Positions 34,555 to 48,423 of a DNA stretch of 64,000 bases are shown piece after piece. The stretch is from Pseudomonas viridiflava. Lineage in GTDB: Bacteria; Pseudomonadota; Gammaproteobacteria; Pseudomonadales; Pseudomonadaceae. Location of the stretch: NCBI RefSeq assembly GCF_900589395.1, contig NZ_UUIS01000001.1, positions 330,460-394,459 on the forward strand, in the 5' to 3' direction. The notes under the pieces are model-generated. The model was given only the letters and a program-made list of their open reading frames with translations. It had not been told where the DNA came from and ran no database searches. The translations under genes were made by a program, and so were the position numbers. Within the stretch, counting starts at the first letter, position 1, and each line of letters starts with the position of its first letter.

Positions 34555-36084
34555 ATGCCCCGTAAAACCTGGCGCGCCGCGCTCGCCGCTTATGCCAGCC
34601 CGTCAACGCTCGTGCTGTTGCTGCTCGGCTTTGCCGCCGGCCTGCCTTACATGTTGGTCTTTTCCACCCTCTCGGTCTGGTTGCGCGAAGCCGGGGTCGC
34701 GCGTGAAACCATCGGCTACGCCAGCCTGATCGGCCTGGCCTATGCGTTCAAATGGGTGTGGTCACCGTTACTCGACCAATGGCGCCTGCCGGTGCTCGGC
34801 AAACTGGGGCGCCGTCGCTCCTGGCTGGTGCTGTCGCAGGCACTGGTGCTGCTGGGCCTGGTCGGCATGGGCTTTTGCGACCCCCAGCAGCACCTTTCCT
34901 GGCTGATCGCCATCGCCGTGGTGGTGGCCTTTGCCTCGGCCACGCAAGACATTGCCATCGACGCCTACCGCCTGGAAATTGCCAAGGACACCCAACAGGC
35001 CGCCCTGGCGGCCAGCTACATGTCCGGCTATCGGGTCGCGGCCCTGCTGTCGACTGCCGGCGCCCTGTATTTCGCCGAAGGCTTTGGCTCGACCGGCTTT
35101 GCCTACAAGCACTCGGCCTGGACCGGCACCTACGTACTGTTCGGCCTGTTGATGCTGCCGGCCCTGCTGGTCACCTTCGTCATGCGCGAGCCACCGGTGC
35201 CGCTGCGCACGCAATTGTCCGCGGCGCGCTACGGCTTTACCCATCAACTGGCGTCAGTGTTCGTACTGATCGTGCTGCTGGTGTCGGTGCCGGCCATGTT
35301 CACCCAGCTGTACAACACCGACTTTGCCAGCGTGCTGTTCGGCGCCACCGCCTGGGTCGACCTGCTGCTGGAAGACCGCGCCTTCCTGCGCGCCATCCTC
35401 TACACCCTTCTGACCCTGGGCTGCCTGTCGTCGATGGGACGCCGGGGCCTGGCGCCAGTGCTGACGCCGGTCAACGACTTCATCATGCGCTACCGCTGGC
35501 AGGCGCTTCTGCTGTTGGGGCTGATCGCCACGTACCGCATGTCCGACACGGTTATGGGCGTGATGGCCAACGTGTTTTATATCGACCAGGGCTTTACCAA
35601 GGAGCAGATTGCCAGTGTCAGCAAGCTGTTCGGCCTGGTGATGACGTTGATCGGTGCCGGTGCGGGGGGGCTGTTGATCGTGCGTTTCGGCATCATGCCG
35701 ATCCTGTTCATTGGCGGCCTGAGCTCGGCGGCCACCAACATTCTGTTCCTGTTGCTGGCCGACATGGGACCGAACGTGAACATGCTGATCCTGACCATCT
35801 CGCTGGATAACTTCAGCTCGGGGCTGGCGACGTCGGCGTTCGTGGCTTACCTGTCAAGCCTGACCAACCTGCGCTTCTCGGCCACCCAGTACGCCCTGCT
35901 GAGCTCGATCATGCTGCTGCTGCCGCGCCTGATCGGCGGGTATTCGGGGGTGATGGTGGAAAAGCTGGGCTATCACAATTTCTTCCTGATCACCGCCTTG
36001 CTGGGCGTACCTACGCTGGTGATGATCATCCTGCAATGGAATCGCGAACTGCGTCCCCAAGAGCCCCTGGAAGAAACGCCTTAG
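34555..36084 (+). CDS. ampG: Muropeptide permease AmpG
   Basis: 509 residues, a major-facilitator protein with at least 12 hydrophobic helices. The opening LGFAAGLPYMLVFSTLSVWLREAG and the ATQDIAIDAYRLEI segment near 138-151 are signatures of AmpG. It imports anhydromuropeptides from the periplasm for cell-wall recycling and, in species with ampC, for beta-lactamase signalling. It ends shortly before the convergent MscS gene. Preceded by a GAGG site before ATG 34555. Confidence 0.9.
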   Translation: MPRKTWRAALAAYASPSTLVLLLLGFAAGLPYMLVFSTLSVWLREAGVARETIGYASLIGLAYAFKWVWSPLLDQWRLPVLGKLGRRRSWLVLSQALVLLGLVGMGFCDPQQHLSWLIAIAVVVAFASATQDIAIDAYRLEIAKDTQQAALAASYMSGYRVAALLSTAGALYFAEGFGSTGFAYKHSAWTGTYVLFGLLMLPALLVTFVMREPPVPLRTQLSAARYGFTHQLASVFVLIVLLVSVPAMFTQLYNTDFASVLFGATAWVDLLLEDRAFLRAILYTLLTLGCLSSMGRRGLAPVLTPVNDFIMRYRWQALLLLGLIATYRMSDTVMGVMANVFYIDQGFTKEQIASVSKLFGLVMTLIGAGAGGLLIVRFGIMPILFIGGLSSAATNILFLLLADMGPNVNMLILTISLDNFSSGLATSAFVAYLSSLTNLRFSATQYALLSSIMLLLPRLIGGYSGVMVEKLGYHNFFLITALLGVPTLVMIILQWNRELRPQEPLEETP

Positions 36085-36125
36085 GCCGTGACGGTACCAG
36101 CGCTTCAATCGCCTCTGGCATCGTC

Positions 36126-36159
36126 ACCGGCCTGTCCGACAACCAGGTCCGGGGCCGGT
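36126..36159. terminator. Possible terminator between ampG and the mechanosensitive channel gene
   Basis: ACCGGCC (36126-36132) and GGCCGGT (36153-36159) bracket an imperfect inner stem. There is no T-run; the call rests mainly on its place between two convergent genes. Confidence 0.4.
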
Positions 36160-36164
36160 CGTGC

Positions 36165-37013
36165 CTACGCCTTGGGCGTCAGTCCGTCCTGCACCACGCG
36201 GATCACCCGCTGCGGATAAGGAATATCGATACCGGCCTCTTTGAGGCGGTCGCGGACTTCGATATTGAACTGCGAGACGACATCGCCCATGTCGCCGGTC
36301 TTGGTCCAGACCCGCAACTGCAGGGTAATTGCGCTGTCGCCCAGCACCGTGACCACCGCCTGTGGCGCCGGATCCTTGAGCACTCGGGGATCATCAGCCA
36401 TGTCCAGCAGCACCTGCTGTGCTTTCTTCAGGTCCGCCTCGTAGTCGACGCTGACGTCGAACACGATCTTGCGGGTGGGCTGGCGATTGGTATTGGTGAT
36501 GATGCCGTTGGACAGAATGCCATTGGGCACGATCACCGTACGGTTGTCGCCTGTGCGCAGGATGGTATGGAAAATCTGGATGTTATCGACCGTACCCGAC
36601 ACATTCTGCGCCTCGATCCAGTCGCCGATGCGAAAGGGCCGGAACAACAGAATCAGCACCCCACCGGCAAAGTTCGACAGGCTGCCCTGCAAGGCCAGGC
36701 CAATGGCCAGGCCTGCGGCACCAATGGCGGCCACGAACGAAGTGGTCTCGATCCCGATCATCGACGCCACACTGACGATCAGCAGGATCTTGAGAATGAT
36801 GTTGGCCAGGCTCCTGACAAACCCCTGCAGCGCCTGATCGGCATTGCGCAGCGCCAGCAAGGCGCCGACCCTGTTGGTCAGGCGGTTGATCAGCCACCAG
36901 CCGATGCACAGGGTGACCAGCGCCAGCAATACACGGCTGCCGTACTGCATGATCAGTGGAATCCAGGACTGGGAAATCTTCCACAGGTGGTCCACTTCAG
37001 CATTCAAATCCAT
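36165..37013 (-). CDS. Small-conductance mechanosensitive channel (MscS family)
   Basis: 282 residues, near the 286 of E. coli MscS. Three transmembrane helices in the first 120 residues; the third is the Gly/Ala-patterned pore helix (AAIGAAGLAIGLALQGSLSN). A cytoplasmic beta/alpha vestibule follows, with the conserved FRPFRIGDWIE motif. It opens under membrane tension to release solutes on osmotic downshock. Monocistronic. Confidence 0.92.
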   Translation of the reverse strand: MDLNAEVDHLWKISQSWIPLIMQYGSRVLLALVTLCIGWWLINRLTNRVGALLALRNADQALQGFVRSLANIILKILLIVSVASMIGIETTSFVAAIGAAGLAIGLALQGSLSNFAGGVLILLFRPFRIGDWIEAQNVSGTVDNIQIFHTILRTGDNRTVIVPNGILSNGIITNTNRQPTRKIVFDVSVDYEADLKKAQQVLLDMADDPRVLKDPAPQAVVTVLGDSAITLQLRVWTKTGDMGDVVSQFNIEVRDRLKEAGIDIPYPQRVIRVVQDGLTPKA

Positions 37014-37142
37014 CGTTTACTCCTTGAAACCGGTCAATCGGCAACGCTTGAGCGTCACCCCAATCAGGCCTGGTGCCCAGCAGAGGCAAAAAGGCAGGGC
37101 ACATCGAGGCGGCGCCTCAGCGCCGGCCCGATCAGGCACAGG

Positions 37143-37628
37143 TCAGTCGCGAAAGTTGTTGTACTGCAAGGGCAGCTCGGCATCGAAGCCACGCAACAGC
37201 GCGATGGCGTCCTGCAGGTCATCGCGTTTCTTGCCAGTGATACGCACTTGCTCGCCCTGGATGGCTGCCTGGACCTTGAGCTTGGCGTCCTTGATATGTG
37301 CGACGATTTTCTTGGCCTGTTCCTTGTCGATCCCTTCGCGCAGGGTCGCTTCCTGTTTCATCAGCTTGCCGGAGGCATAGGCGTCCTTGACCTCCAGGCA
37401 TTTGACGTCGATCTTGCGCTTGACCAGCGACAGCTTGAGGATCTCGATCATGGCTTCAAGCTGAAAGTCGGCCTCGGCCGTGAGCGTGATGGCCAGGTCC
37501 TTTTCCTTGAATTCGATCGTCCCTTTGCCTTTGAGGTCGTAACGGCGGTCCAGCTCTTTGATCGCGTTGTCGACGGCATTAGTGACTTCGTGTTTATCCA
37601 ATTCGGACACTACGTCGAACGAGGGCAT
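37143..37628 (-). CDS. yajQ: YajQ-family nucleotide-binding protein
   Basis: 161 residues with the canonical start [19 protein letters not shown] and the end [10 protein letters not shown]. Two ferredoxin-like halves are visible. YajQ proteins bind nucleotides, and a Xanthomonas homologue binds c-di-GMP. ATG 37628 matches the family; the in-frame extension to 37664 does not. Confidence 0.94.
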   Translation of the reverse strand: MPSFDVVSELDKHEVTNAVDNAIKELDRRYDLKGKGTIEFKEKDLAITLTAEADFQLEAMIEILKLSLVKRKIDVKCLEVKDAYASGKLMKQEATLREGIDKEQAKKIVAHIKDAKLKVQAAIQGEQVRITGKKRDDLQDAIALLRGFDAELPLQYNNFRD

Positions 37629-37685
37629 GTATGGTTCTCCAATTGAACGGCGTGCGCGGATCATCCACCGGCACGCATGACTTGA

Positions 37686-38702
<1,017 letters not shown>

Positions 38703-38749
38703 CGCGCGCTACCCTGCTAACACCTCCCTAGTCGTCATGTGACCTGCCC

Positions 38750-40786
38750 ATGCCCTTGCGTCAGCGATTGGATAACCTGCCCGTTGGCCAGAAGCTGTTG
38801 GCAGCCTTGCTGGTCTTGCTGACCACGGTGCTGCTGGTGGCCAACCTGACCTTTATCAGCGCGGCCTATTACATTTCCCAGGAAGCCATGGCACCGCAGG
38901 CGATGCAGACCATCGGCCGGCTGATCAGCAGTGCCAACCTCAACGAGCGGGCACTGAACTCCAGCGATGAGGCCCGGGCACTGCTCAACGAACTGCGCAG
39001 CTACAGCCCGCTGCGTGCGGCGGCGATCTACGACAACGACGGCCAGCGCCTGGCGCAATTGCAGCAAGGCGAAGCGCTGGACCTGCCCAGCCGTTACAGC
39101 GGCATCGAGCGCTGGCGGCTGACCGAGTTTCGCACCACCCAGGTGATCACAGTGCCCAAGGGCGACCAGGCGCCCGGGCACCTGTTGCTGGTGGCCAGCA
39201 GTGAGCTGCCTGCTGCCTTCTATACCGGCACCCTGACCGCCAGCCTGGGCATTCTGGTGTTCAGCATCCTCTTGTGGGTGGTGGTGGCCCGGCAGATCCG
39301 CCGGCTGATCACCGAGCCGATCTACCAGCTTGAAGAACTGTCGCGCCAGGTGACCCGCGAAGAGAATTACGCGCTGCGCGTCGGACCCGGCAACAAGGAT
39401 GAGATCGGCAGCCTGGCGTCGGCCTTCAACACCATGCTGGCGCGCATCGAAGCGCGCGAGCAGCAGCTCAAGCGCGCCCGCGACGACTCACAGGATGCCT
39501 ATGACCAGGCCCGCGGGCTGGCCGAGGAAACCCGGCGCACCAACCGCAAGCTGGAACTGGAAGTGCAGGTGCGCGGCAAGATCGAAAAGAAGCTCACCGG
39601 TTTTCAGAACTACCTCAACAGCATCATCGACTCGATGCCCTCAGCCATGATTGCCCTGGATGAGCAACTGTACGTCACCCAGTGGAATCAGGAAGCAACC
39701 ACCCTGTCCGGCACACGCCTGGACGAGGCGCTCAACCAGCCGATCTTCCTGGCCTTCGAGCCAATGCGAACCTTCATGCCGCAGCTCAAGCAGACCGTCG
39801 AGCAACACAGCGTGACCAAGATCGAGCGGGTGACCTGGATCAAGCAGGACGAGCCGCGTCACTATGCGCTGACCTTCTACCCGCTGACCGGTGACGCCGG
39901 GCGCGGCGTGGTGATCCGCATCGATGACATCACCCAGCGCATTTCGCTGGAAGAAATGATGGTGCAGTCGGAGAAAATGCTCTCGGTCGGCGGCCTGGCG
40001 GCTGGCATGGCCCATGAGATCAACAACCCGCTGGGCGCCATCCTGCACAACGTGCAGAACATTCGCCGGCGCTTGTCGCCAGAGCTGCCCAGGAACCTGG
40101 AGCAGGCGCAAAGCGAGGGCCTGGACCTGGAGCAGGTCAATCGCTACCTGACCGCCCGCGAAGTGCCGGCCTTGCTCGACGGCATCCAGCAGGCTGGCGC
40201 CCGTGCCGCCAAGATCGTCAGCCACATGCTCAATTTCAGCCGCCTGAGCAACCGGCAACTGGCGCCGTGCGACCTGCCGGCGCTGATCGACCAGGCCGTG
40301 GAAATCGCCAGCAATGACTTCGACCTGGCCATCGGCTTTGATTTCAAGGGCCAGCACATCATTCGTCAGTTCGACCCCGAGCTGGGACCGGTGCCGTGCA
40401 TCCCCAACGAACTGGAGCAAGTGCTGCTCAACCTGCTCAAGAATGCCGCCCAGGCCATTCATCAGCGTGAGCAAGACGATGAGCCGGGACGCATCACCCT
40501 GCGCACCCGCCTCAATCCGCCCTGGGCGGAAATCCAGGTTGAAGACAACGGTATCGGCATGCCTGAAAGCGTGCGCAAGCGCACCTTCGAGCCGTTCTTC
40601 ACCACCAAGGAAATTGGCCAGGGCACCGGGCTGGGCCTGTCGGTGTCGTACTTCATCATCACCAACAACCACAAGGGCCAGATGGAGGTGCAATCGTCCA
40701 TCGGCCTTGGCACCTGCTTTACTCTGCGCCTGCCACTGGTGGCCAACCAGGTCACCGTGCCGGCCTACGTCATCAACAAGCCTTGA
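38750..40786 (+). CDS. Orphan sensor histidine kinase with HAMP and PAS domains
   Basis: 678 residues. Transmembrane helix 16-42, a periplasmic region of about 120 residues (CHASE8-like), second helix about 163-183, HAMP 184-236, coiled coil to about 285, PAS domain about 290-400, H-box GMAHEINNP with His422, N-box NLLKNAAQAI and G-boxes DNGIGM and GTGLGLSVSYFI. The H-box is of the NtrB-like HEINNP type. No response-regulator gene lies beside it. P. aeruginosa has a homologue here (PA4398, from memory linked to swarming and biofilm). It is followed within 15 bp by the adenosyltransferase gene, so the two may share a transcript. Confidence 0.88.
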   Translation: MPLRQRLDNLPVGQKLLAALLVLLTTVLLVANLTFISAAYYISQEAMAPQAMQTIGRLISSANLNERALNSSDEARALLNELRSYSPLRAAAIYDNDGQRLAQLQQGEALDLPSRYSGIERWRLTEFRTTQVITVPKGDQAPGHLLLVASSELPAAFYTGTLTASLGILVFSILLWVVVARQIRRLITEPIYQLEELSRQVTREENYALRVGPGNKDEIGSLASAFNTMLARIEAREQQLKRARDDSQDAYDQARGLAEETRRTNRKLELEVQVRGKIEKKLTGFQNYLNSIIDSMPSAMIALDEQLYVTQWNQEATTLSGTRLDEALNQPIFLAFEPMRTFMPQLKQTVEQHSVTKIERVTWIKQDEPRHYALTFYPLTGDAGRGVVIRIDDITQRISLEEMMVQSEKMLSVGGLAAGMAHEINNPLGAILHNVQNIRRRLSPELPRNLEQAQSEGLDLEQVNRYLTAREVPALLDGIQQAGARAAKIVSHMLNFSRLSNRQLAPCDLPALIDQAVEIASNDFDLAIGFDFKGQHIIRQFDPELGPVPCIPNELEQVLLNLLKNAAQAIHQREQDDEPGRITLRTRLNPPWAEIQVEDNGIGMPESVRKRTFEPFFTTKEIGQGTGLGLSVSYFIITNNHKGQMEVQSSIGLGTCFTLRLPLVANQVTVPAYVINKP

Positions 40787-40801
40787 ACAGGAGCGACACG
40801 T

Positions 40802-41380
40802 ATGGGCTTTCGCCTGTCGAAAATCTACACACGCACCGGAGACAGCGGCGAAACCGGGCTGGGCGACGGCCGTCGGGTGCCCAAGGATCATCCGCGCATC
40901 GAAGCCATCGGCGAGGTGGATACGCTCAACAGTCAGTTGGGGCTGCTGCTGGCCGGGCTGACTGAGGCGGTGGCGCAACACCCGGCGCTGGCCGAACTGA
41001 TCGAGGTGCTTGCGCCCTGCCAGCATCGGCTGTTCGACCTGGGCGGTGAGCTGGCGATGCCGGCCTACCAGGCATTGAATACCCTGGAAATCGAGCGCCT
41101 GGAAACGGCAATCGACCAGTGGAACGACGAGCTGGGGCCGCTGGAGAATTTCATCCTGCCCGGTGGCTCGGCGCTGATTGCACAGGCCCACGTGTGCCGC
41201 AGCCTGGCCCGGACCGCCGAACGCCGCTGCCAGCAACTCAATGCCATAGAGCCGCTACAAGGCGCCGGGCTGGCGTACATCAACCGGCTTTCGGATGTGC
41301 TGTTCGTGGCCGCCCGGATGATTGCCAGGCGCCAGGGCGTGGCGGAGATTCTGTGGCAGGCGGCGCCCAAGCCGCAGTAG
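40802..41380 (+). CDS. PduO-type cob(I)alamin adenosyltransferase
   Basis: 192 residues. The N-terminal ATP-binding motif IYTRTGDSGETGLGDGRRV (8-26), the acidic AIGEVDTLNSQLG segment and the C-terminal YINRLSDVLFVAAR motif are those of the PduO/EutT-type corrinoid adenosyltransferases, which make adenosylcobalamin. AGGAG precedes the ATG. It converges on the MutT-ThiE gene with only 7 bp between them. Confidence 0.93.
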   Translation: MGFRLSKIYTRTGDSGETGLGDGRRVPKDHPRIEAIGEVDTLNSQLGLLLAGLTEAVAQHPALAELIEVLAPCQHRLFDLGGELAMPAYQALNTLEIERLETAIDQWNDELGPLENFILPGGSALIAQAHVCRSLARTAERRCQQLNAIEPLQGAGLAYINRLSDVLFVAARMIARRQGVAEILWQAAPKPQ

Positions 41381-41387
41381 GGGCGCG

Positions 41388-42326
41388 CTACGGCCAGAAG
41401 GCGCGAATGCCGGCCACGCCCTGAGCCCCGCAGTCCCAGGCCTGTTGGCGCTGTTCAGGACCGACGCCGCCAAGCAGGAACACCGGCTTGCCAAAGCCTG
41501 CGATCAGTTGCGTGGCCTGTTCCCAGCCCAAAGGCTGCGCCTCAGGGTGGGTCAGGGTTGGCTGCACGGGCGACAAGGTGACGAAATCGACACCCATCTG
41601 CTCGGCCAACGCCAGCTCTTCGGCACCATGACACGAGGCCGCCAGCCAGCGCTCGGTCGGAAATGGCCGGCCACGGCTGGCGTATTTGCGCAGTTGTGCA
41701 GCCGTCAGGTGCCAACCGGCAGCCGGAAAGTCCCCCAGCCACTCCAGCGGTCCCTTGAGCATCAGTTGCGCCTTGCCGGCACACAGGCCGACCGCATCGA
41801 CTGCAAGGTCACGGTAGGCGGGGTCATAGCCCCCCGGCGCACGCAACTGGATCAACCTCGCGCCCTGGACGACGGCACGTCGGATACCGCGCAGCAGCTC
41901 GCCGTTTTCCAGGCCTTCAGGGGTGATCAGGTACTGGTCGGGCAGGCGTGCCGCCGCGACGATCGGTTGGTTGGCCGCCGGGAAGTCATAATCCGGCAGC
42001 TCGCGCGGGGTCACCCAGGCCAGGGGCTGGCCTTCTACACCCTGCGCCTCGCCGCTGAAGCCTGAGACCTCCCAGACATCCAGCAAGACGTGCTTGTCGA
42101 CATAATCGTGCTGCACCTTGATCAGCGGGCGTGCCGCCTCGACCTCAATGCCCAGTTCTTCACGCAACTCACGCGCCAGGGCGTGCCGAGGGGCTTCACC
42201 TTCCTCGACCTTGCCCCCAGGGAACTCCCAGAGGCCGCCCTGGTGCTGCGTATCGGCGCGCCGGGCGATGAGGATCCTGCCATCGTGGCCGCGAATCACG
42301 GCCGCCACTACATGGATACGTTTCAT
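41388..42326 (-). CDS. Nudix hydrolase (MutT)-ThiE-like fusion protein
   Basis: 312 residues. The N-terminal half is a MutT-type Nudix domain with an intact box (GGKVEEGE at 37-44 through REELGIEV ending near 62) and should hydrolyse 8-oxo-dGTP. After a linker, residues of about 130-312 form a TIM-barrel resembling thiamine-phosphate synthase (LITPEGLENGE, GARLIQLRAPG, VDFVTLSPVQPT, KPVFLLGGV). The fusion is common in gammaproteobacteria. The ThiE-like half may not have true thiamine-phosphate synthase activity, since the pyrophosphate-binding residues are incomplete. It probably belongs to the argJ transcript. Confidence 0.87.
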   Translation of the reverse strand: MKRIHVVAAVIRGHDGRILIARRADTQHQGGLWEFPGGKVEEGEAPRHALARELREELGIEVEAARPLIKVQHDYVDKHVLLDVWEVSGFSGEAQGVEGQPLAWVTPRELPDYDFPAANQPIVAAARLPDQYLITPEGLENGELLRGIRRAVVQGARLIQLRAPGGYDPAYRDLAVDAVGLCAGKAQLMLKGPLEWLGDFPAAGWHLTAAQLRKYASRGRPFPTERWLAASCHGAEELALAEQMGVDFVTLSPVQPTLTHPEAQPLGWEQATQLIAGFGKPVFLLGGVGPEQRQQAWDCGAQGVAGIRAFWP

Positions 42327-42360
42327 TGCACGGTTTCCTCTTTTGCAGGTTCGCGGCTGG

Positions 42361-42390
42361 AGCCGCTCCTACGAAAGATCAGGAGCGGCT
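42361..42390. repeat. REP-type hairpin between argJ and the MutT gene
   Basis: AGCCGCTCCT - 10-base loop - AGGAGCGGCT, preceded by TTCGCGGCTGG. It has the look of the short palindromic REP sequences common between Pseudomonas genes and may also stabilise or end the argJ message. Confidence 0.6.
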
Positions 42391-42400
42391 GTGCGGCGGG

Positions 42401-43618
42401 TCAGGTACGGTATTCGGCGTTGATTTTCACGTATTCGTGCGACAGGTCGGTGGTCCAGATGGTTTCGCTGCAATCACCACGACCCAGCTCGATACGAATG
42501 GTGATTTCTTCACGGGCCATGACCTCGGCGCCCTGGGCTTCGGTGTAGCTGGCCGACCGGCAGCCTTGGCTGGCGATGCACACTTCGCCCAGGAACACGT
42601 CGATCAGGCTGACGTCCAGTTCGGGTACGCCGGCGCGACCGACGGCGGCCAGGATACGGCCCCAGTTGGGATCGGAGGCGAACAAAGCGGTCTTGATCAG
42701 TGGCGAATGCGCCACGGCATAGCCGACATCCAGGCATTCCTGGTGGTTGCCGCCGCCGTTGACCTGGACGGTGACGAACTTGGTCGCACCCTCGCCGTCG
42801 CGCACGATGGCCTGGGCCACCTCCATGCACACCTCGAAGACGGCTTTTTTCAAGGCTTCGAACAGCGCGCCGCTGGCTTGGGTCACTTCCGGCAGGTCAG
42901 CCTGACCTGTAGCGATCAGCATGCAGCAGTCGTTGGTCGAGGTGTCGCCATCGATGGTGATGCGGTTGAACGACTTGTTGGCGCCGTCGAGCATCAGGTC
43001 CTTGAGGACCTGCGGCGCCACTTTGGCGTCGGTGGCGATGTAGCCGAGCATGGTTGCCATGTTCGGACGGATCATGCCGGCGCCTTTGCTGATGCCGGTC
43101 ACGGTCACGGTCACGCCGTCGTGCTGGAACTGGCGGCTGGCGCCTTTTGGCAGGGTGTCGGTGGTCATGATGCCGGTCGCGGCAGCCGCCCAGTTATTTT
43201 CCGACAGGTCGTCCAGTGCCGCTTGCAGGGCGCCTTCGATCTTTTCTACCGGCAGCGGCTCACCGATCACACCGGTGGAGAATGGCAGCACGGCATCGGC
43301 CGGCACGCCGGTCAGTTCGGCCAGTTTTTCGCAGGTGCGACGGGCGGCGGCCAGGCCTGGCTCGCCGGTGCCGGCGTTGGCATTGCCGGTGTTGGTCAGC
43401 AGGTAGCGAACAGTGCCCTGCACGCGCTGCCTGGCCAGGATCACCGGCGCGGCGCAGAAAGCATTGAGGGTGAATACACCGGCTACGCTGGAGCCTTCGG
43501 CACAGCGCATCACGACCACGTCCTTGCGCCCGGGGCGCTTGATACCGGCCGAGGCGATACCCAGTTCAAAACCGGCAACCGGGTGCAATGTAGGCAAAGG
43601 ACCAAGACCAACAGCCAT
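42401..43618 (-). CDS. argJ: Glutamate N-acetyltransferase/ornithine acetyltransferase
   Basis: 405 residues. ArgJ folds as a precursor that cleaves itself before a threonine in GIMTTDTLPKGA (about 188-199), giving alpha and beta chains; the motif is intact. The oxyanion-type residues near STGVIGEPL are also present. The enzyme moves the acetyl group from N-acetylornithine to glutamate and can also use acetyl-CoA, running the arginine cyclic pathway. Sits downstream of secA behind a terminator. Confidence 0.95.
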   Translation of the reverse strand: MAVGLGPLPTLHPVAGFELGIASAGIKRPGRKDVVVMRCAEGSSVAGVFTLNAFCAAPVILARQRVQGTVRYLLTNTGNANAGTGEPGLAAARRTCEKLAELTGVPADAVLPFSTGVIGEPLPVEKIEGALQAALDDLSENNWAAAATGIMTTDTLPKGASRQFQHDGVTVTVTGISKGAGMIRPNMATMLGYIATDAKVAPQVLKDLMLDGANKSFNRITIDGDTSTNDCCMLIATGQADLPEVTQASGALFEALKKAVFEVCMEVAQAIVRDGEGATKFVTVQVNGGGNHQECLDVGYAVAHSPLIKTALFASDPNWGRILAAVGRAGVPELDVSLIDVFLGEVCIASQGCRSASYTEAQGAEVMAREEITIRIELGRGDCSETIWTTDLSHEYVKINAEYRT

Positions 43619-43668
43619 GCGTGCGCTCCTTGAGCTTTATCTGCGCCGTATCGGTACGGCGATCAATG

Positions 43669-43704
43669 AAAAAACGCCGCGACGGCAAGAGCCGGTCGCG
43701 GCGT
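43669..43704 (-). terminator. Intrinsic terminator after secA
   Basis: ACGCCGCGAC-GGC - AAGA - GCC-G-GTCGCGGCGT, followed on the minus strand by a T-run (the A-run at 43669-43674). Lies between secA and argJ. Confidence 0.88.
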
Positions 43705-43723
43705 GGTGTCAACGGTCAGCGGC

Positions 43724-46459
<2,736 letters not shown>

Positions 46460-46767
46460 ATCGACAGGATCTTCCACACATAGGAATGGAGGGCGGCCCC
46501 GTGAGTCGCCCGTGCGGCCCTCATGGCCGCATGCGAACGAGCATTCTACCCGGAAACGGTGGTGAGGAAAGTGGCGTTATTCCACGATGCTGGCAACAGC
46601 GCTGTAACGGGGCGCAAGTTCAATGGGGGCGTTGCGGCCCACTTCAACCCCGCCCAAAGGTGAAACTTGCCTGTACCCGGTGGTGATCCCCATACCCCCC
46701 GGGTCATGCAGGAATCGCGACACTTTCTGTTAAGATTGCCGCCTCGTTATCCCCGGCCCCGCCCACC
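46460..46767. other. Divergent intergenic region between secA and dciA
   Basis: 308 bp with no supported gene. It must hold the secA (minus) and dciA (plus) promoters; a TAAGAT hexamer at 46731-46736 could serve dciA. I see no secM-like arrest peptide frame, which is consistent with pseudomonads controlling secA differently from E. coli. Confidence 0.45.
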
Positions 46768-47223
46768 ATGGCTTTTCGTCCTATCAGTGCCCGACAACCT
46801 GCCGTATTGCTGCGCGATGCCAAGCCGTTGCGGGCGCTGATTCGCCAGGCCGAACGCCTGAGCCATTTGCAGCGCCTGGTCGAAAGCCAGCTGCAACCTG
46901 CCGCACGGGAGCATTGCCATGTGGCGTCCTGGCGCGAAGGCTGCCTGCTGTTGGTGGTCACCGACGGGCATTGGGCTACCCGCCTGCGCTATCAGCAACG
47001 GCGCCTGCAACGCCAACTGGTACTGTTCGACGAGTTCGTCAGCCTGACACGCATTCTGTTCAAGGTGCAGCCACCGCATGTGCAACAAGGTGCCGCCACC
47101 CATACCATCGACCTCTCGATGAACGCTGCGCAGAATATCCAGGCCACCGCCGAAGGCATCAGCGACCCCAAGCTGCGGGCCGCACTGGAGCGCCTGGCCA
47201 GCCATGGCAAGGTCCGCGACTGA
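46768..47223 (+). CDS. dciA: DUF721 protein, DciA-type helicase-loading factor
   Basis: 151 residues. The central WREGCLLLVVTDGHWATRLRYQ segment (about 52-73) and the following helices match the DUF721/KH-like DciA domain. DciA is the ancestral loader of the replicative helicase DnaB in bacteria without DnaC; pseudomonads belong to that group. Its place between secA and the end of the lpxC/dcw cluster is conserved in Pseudomonas. Confidence 0.83.
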   Translation: MAFRPISARQPAVLLRDAKPLRALIRQAERLSHLQRLVESQLQPAAREHCHVASWREGCLLLVVTDGHWATRLRYQQRRLQRQLVLFDEFVSLTRILFKVQPPHVQQGAATHTIDLSMNAAQNIQATAEGISDPKLRAALERLASHGKVRD

Positions 47224-47341
47224 AGCGGCCACCTGCCCCGCTTTCTGGCGCACCGCGCCACCGCCCGTTGATACGACAGAATTCTCGCCGATAGCCTCAG
47301 CGCGGCCAGGCAAAGGCGGGCATGGGCCTTGAAAAAAGCTC

Positions 47342-47368
47342 AAAAAAAGACCGCCCGAAGGCGGCCTC
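47342..47368 (-). terminator. Intrinsic terminator of lpxC and the dcw cluster
   Basis: On the minus strand GGCCGCC - TTCG - GGCGGTC is followed by seven T residues. It lies 32 bp beyond the lpxC stop and is the last element of the dcw cluster. Confidence 0.92.
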
Positions 47369-47399
47369 AAAAGAAAGGAAAGAGAGTAAAGCTTTTTAC

Positions 47400-48347
<948 letters not shown>

Positions 48348-48423
48348 TCAACAAAGGCTGGGGATAATAGCAGACCCTGCCTTTGCTGAACACCAATTAC
48401 CCGAATCCCCCTGATAGACATAA

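Noticed and set aside
36036..37646. A 536-codon plus-strand frame opposite the MscS and yajQ genes
   Set aside because: Antisense shadow of two well-identified genes, including the intergenic gap between them.
46460..46767. A secM-like leader gene upstream of secA
   Set aside because: No frame on the minus strand combines a signal peptide with an arrest-like C-terminus before secA.
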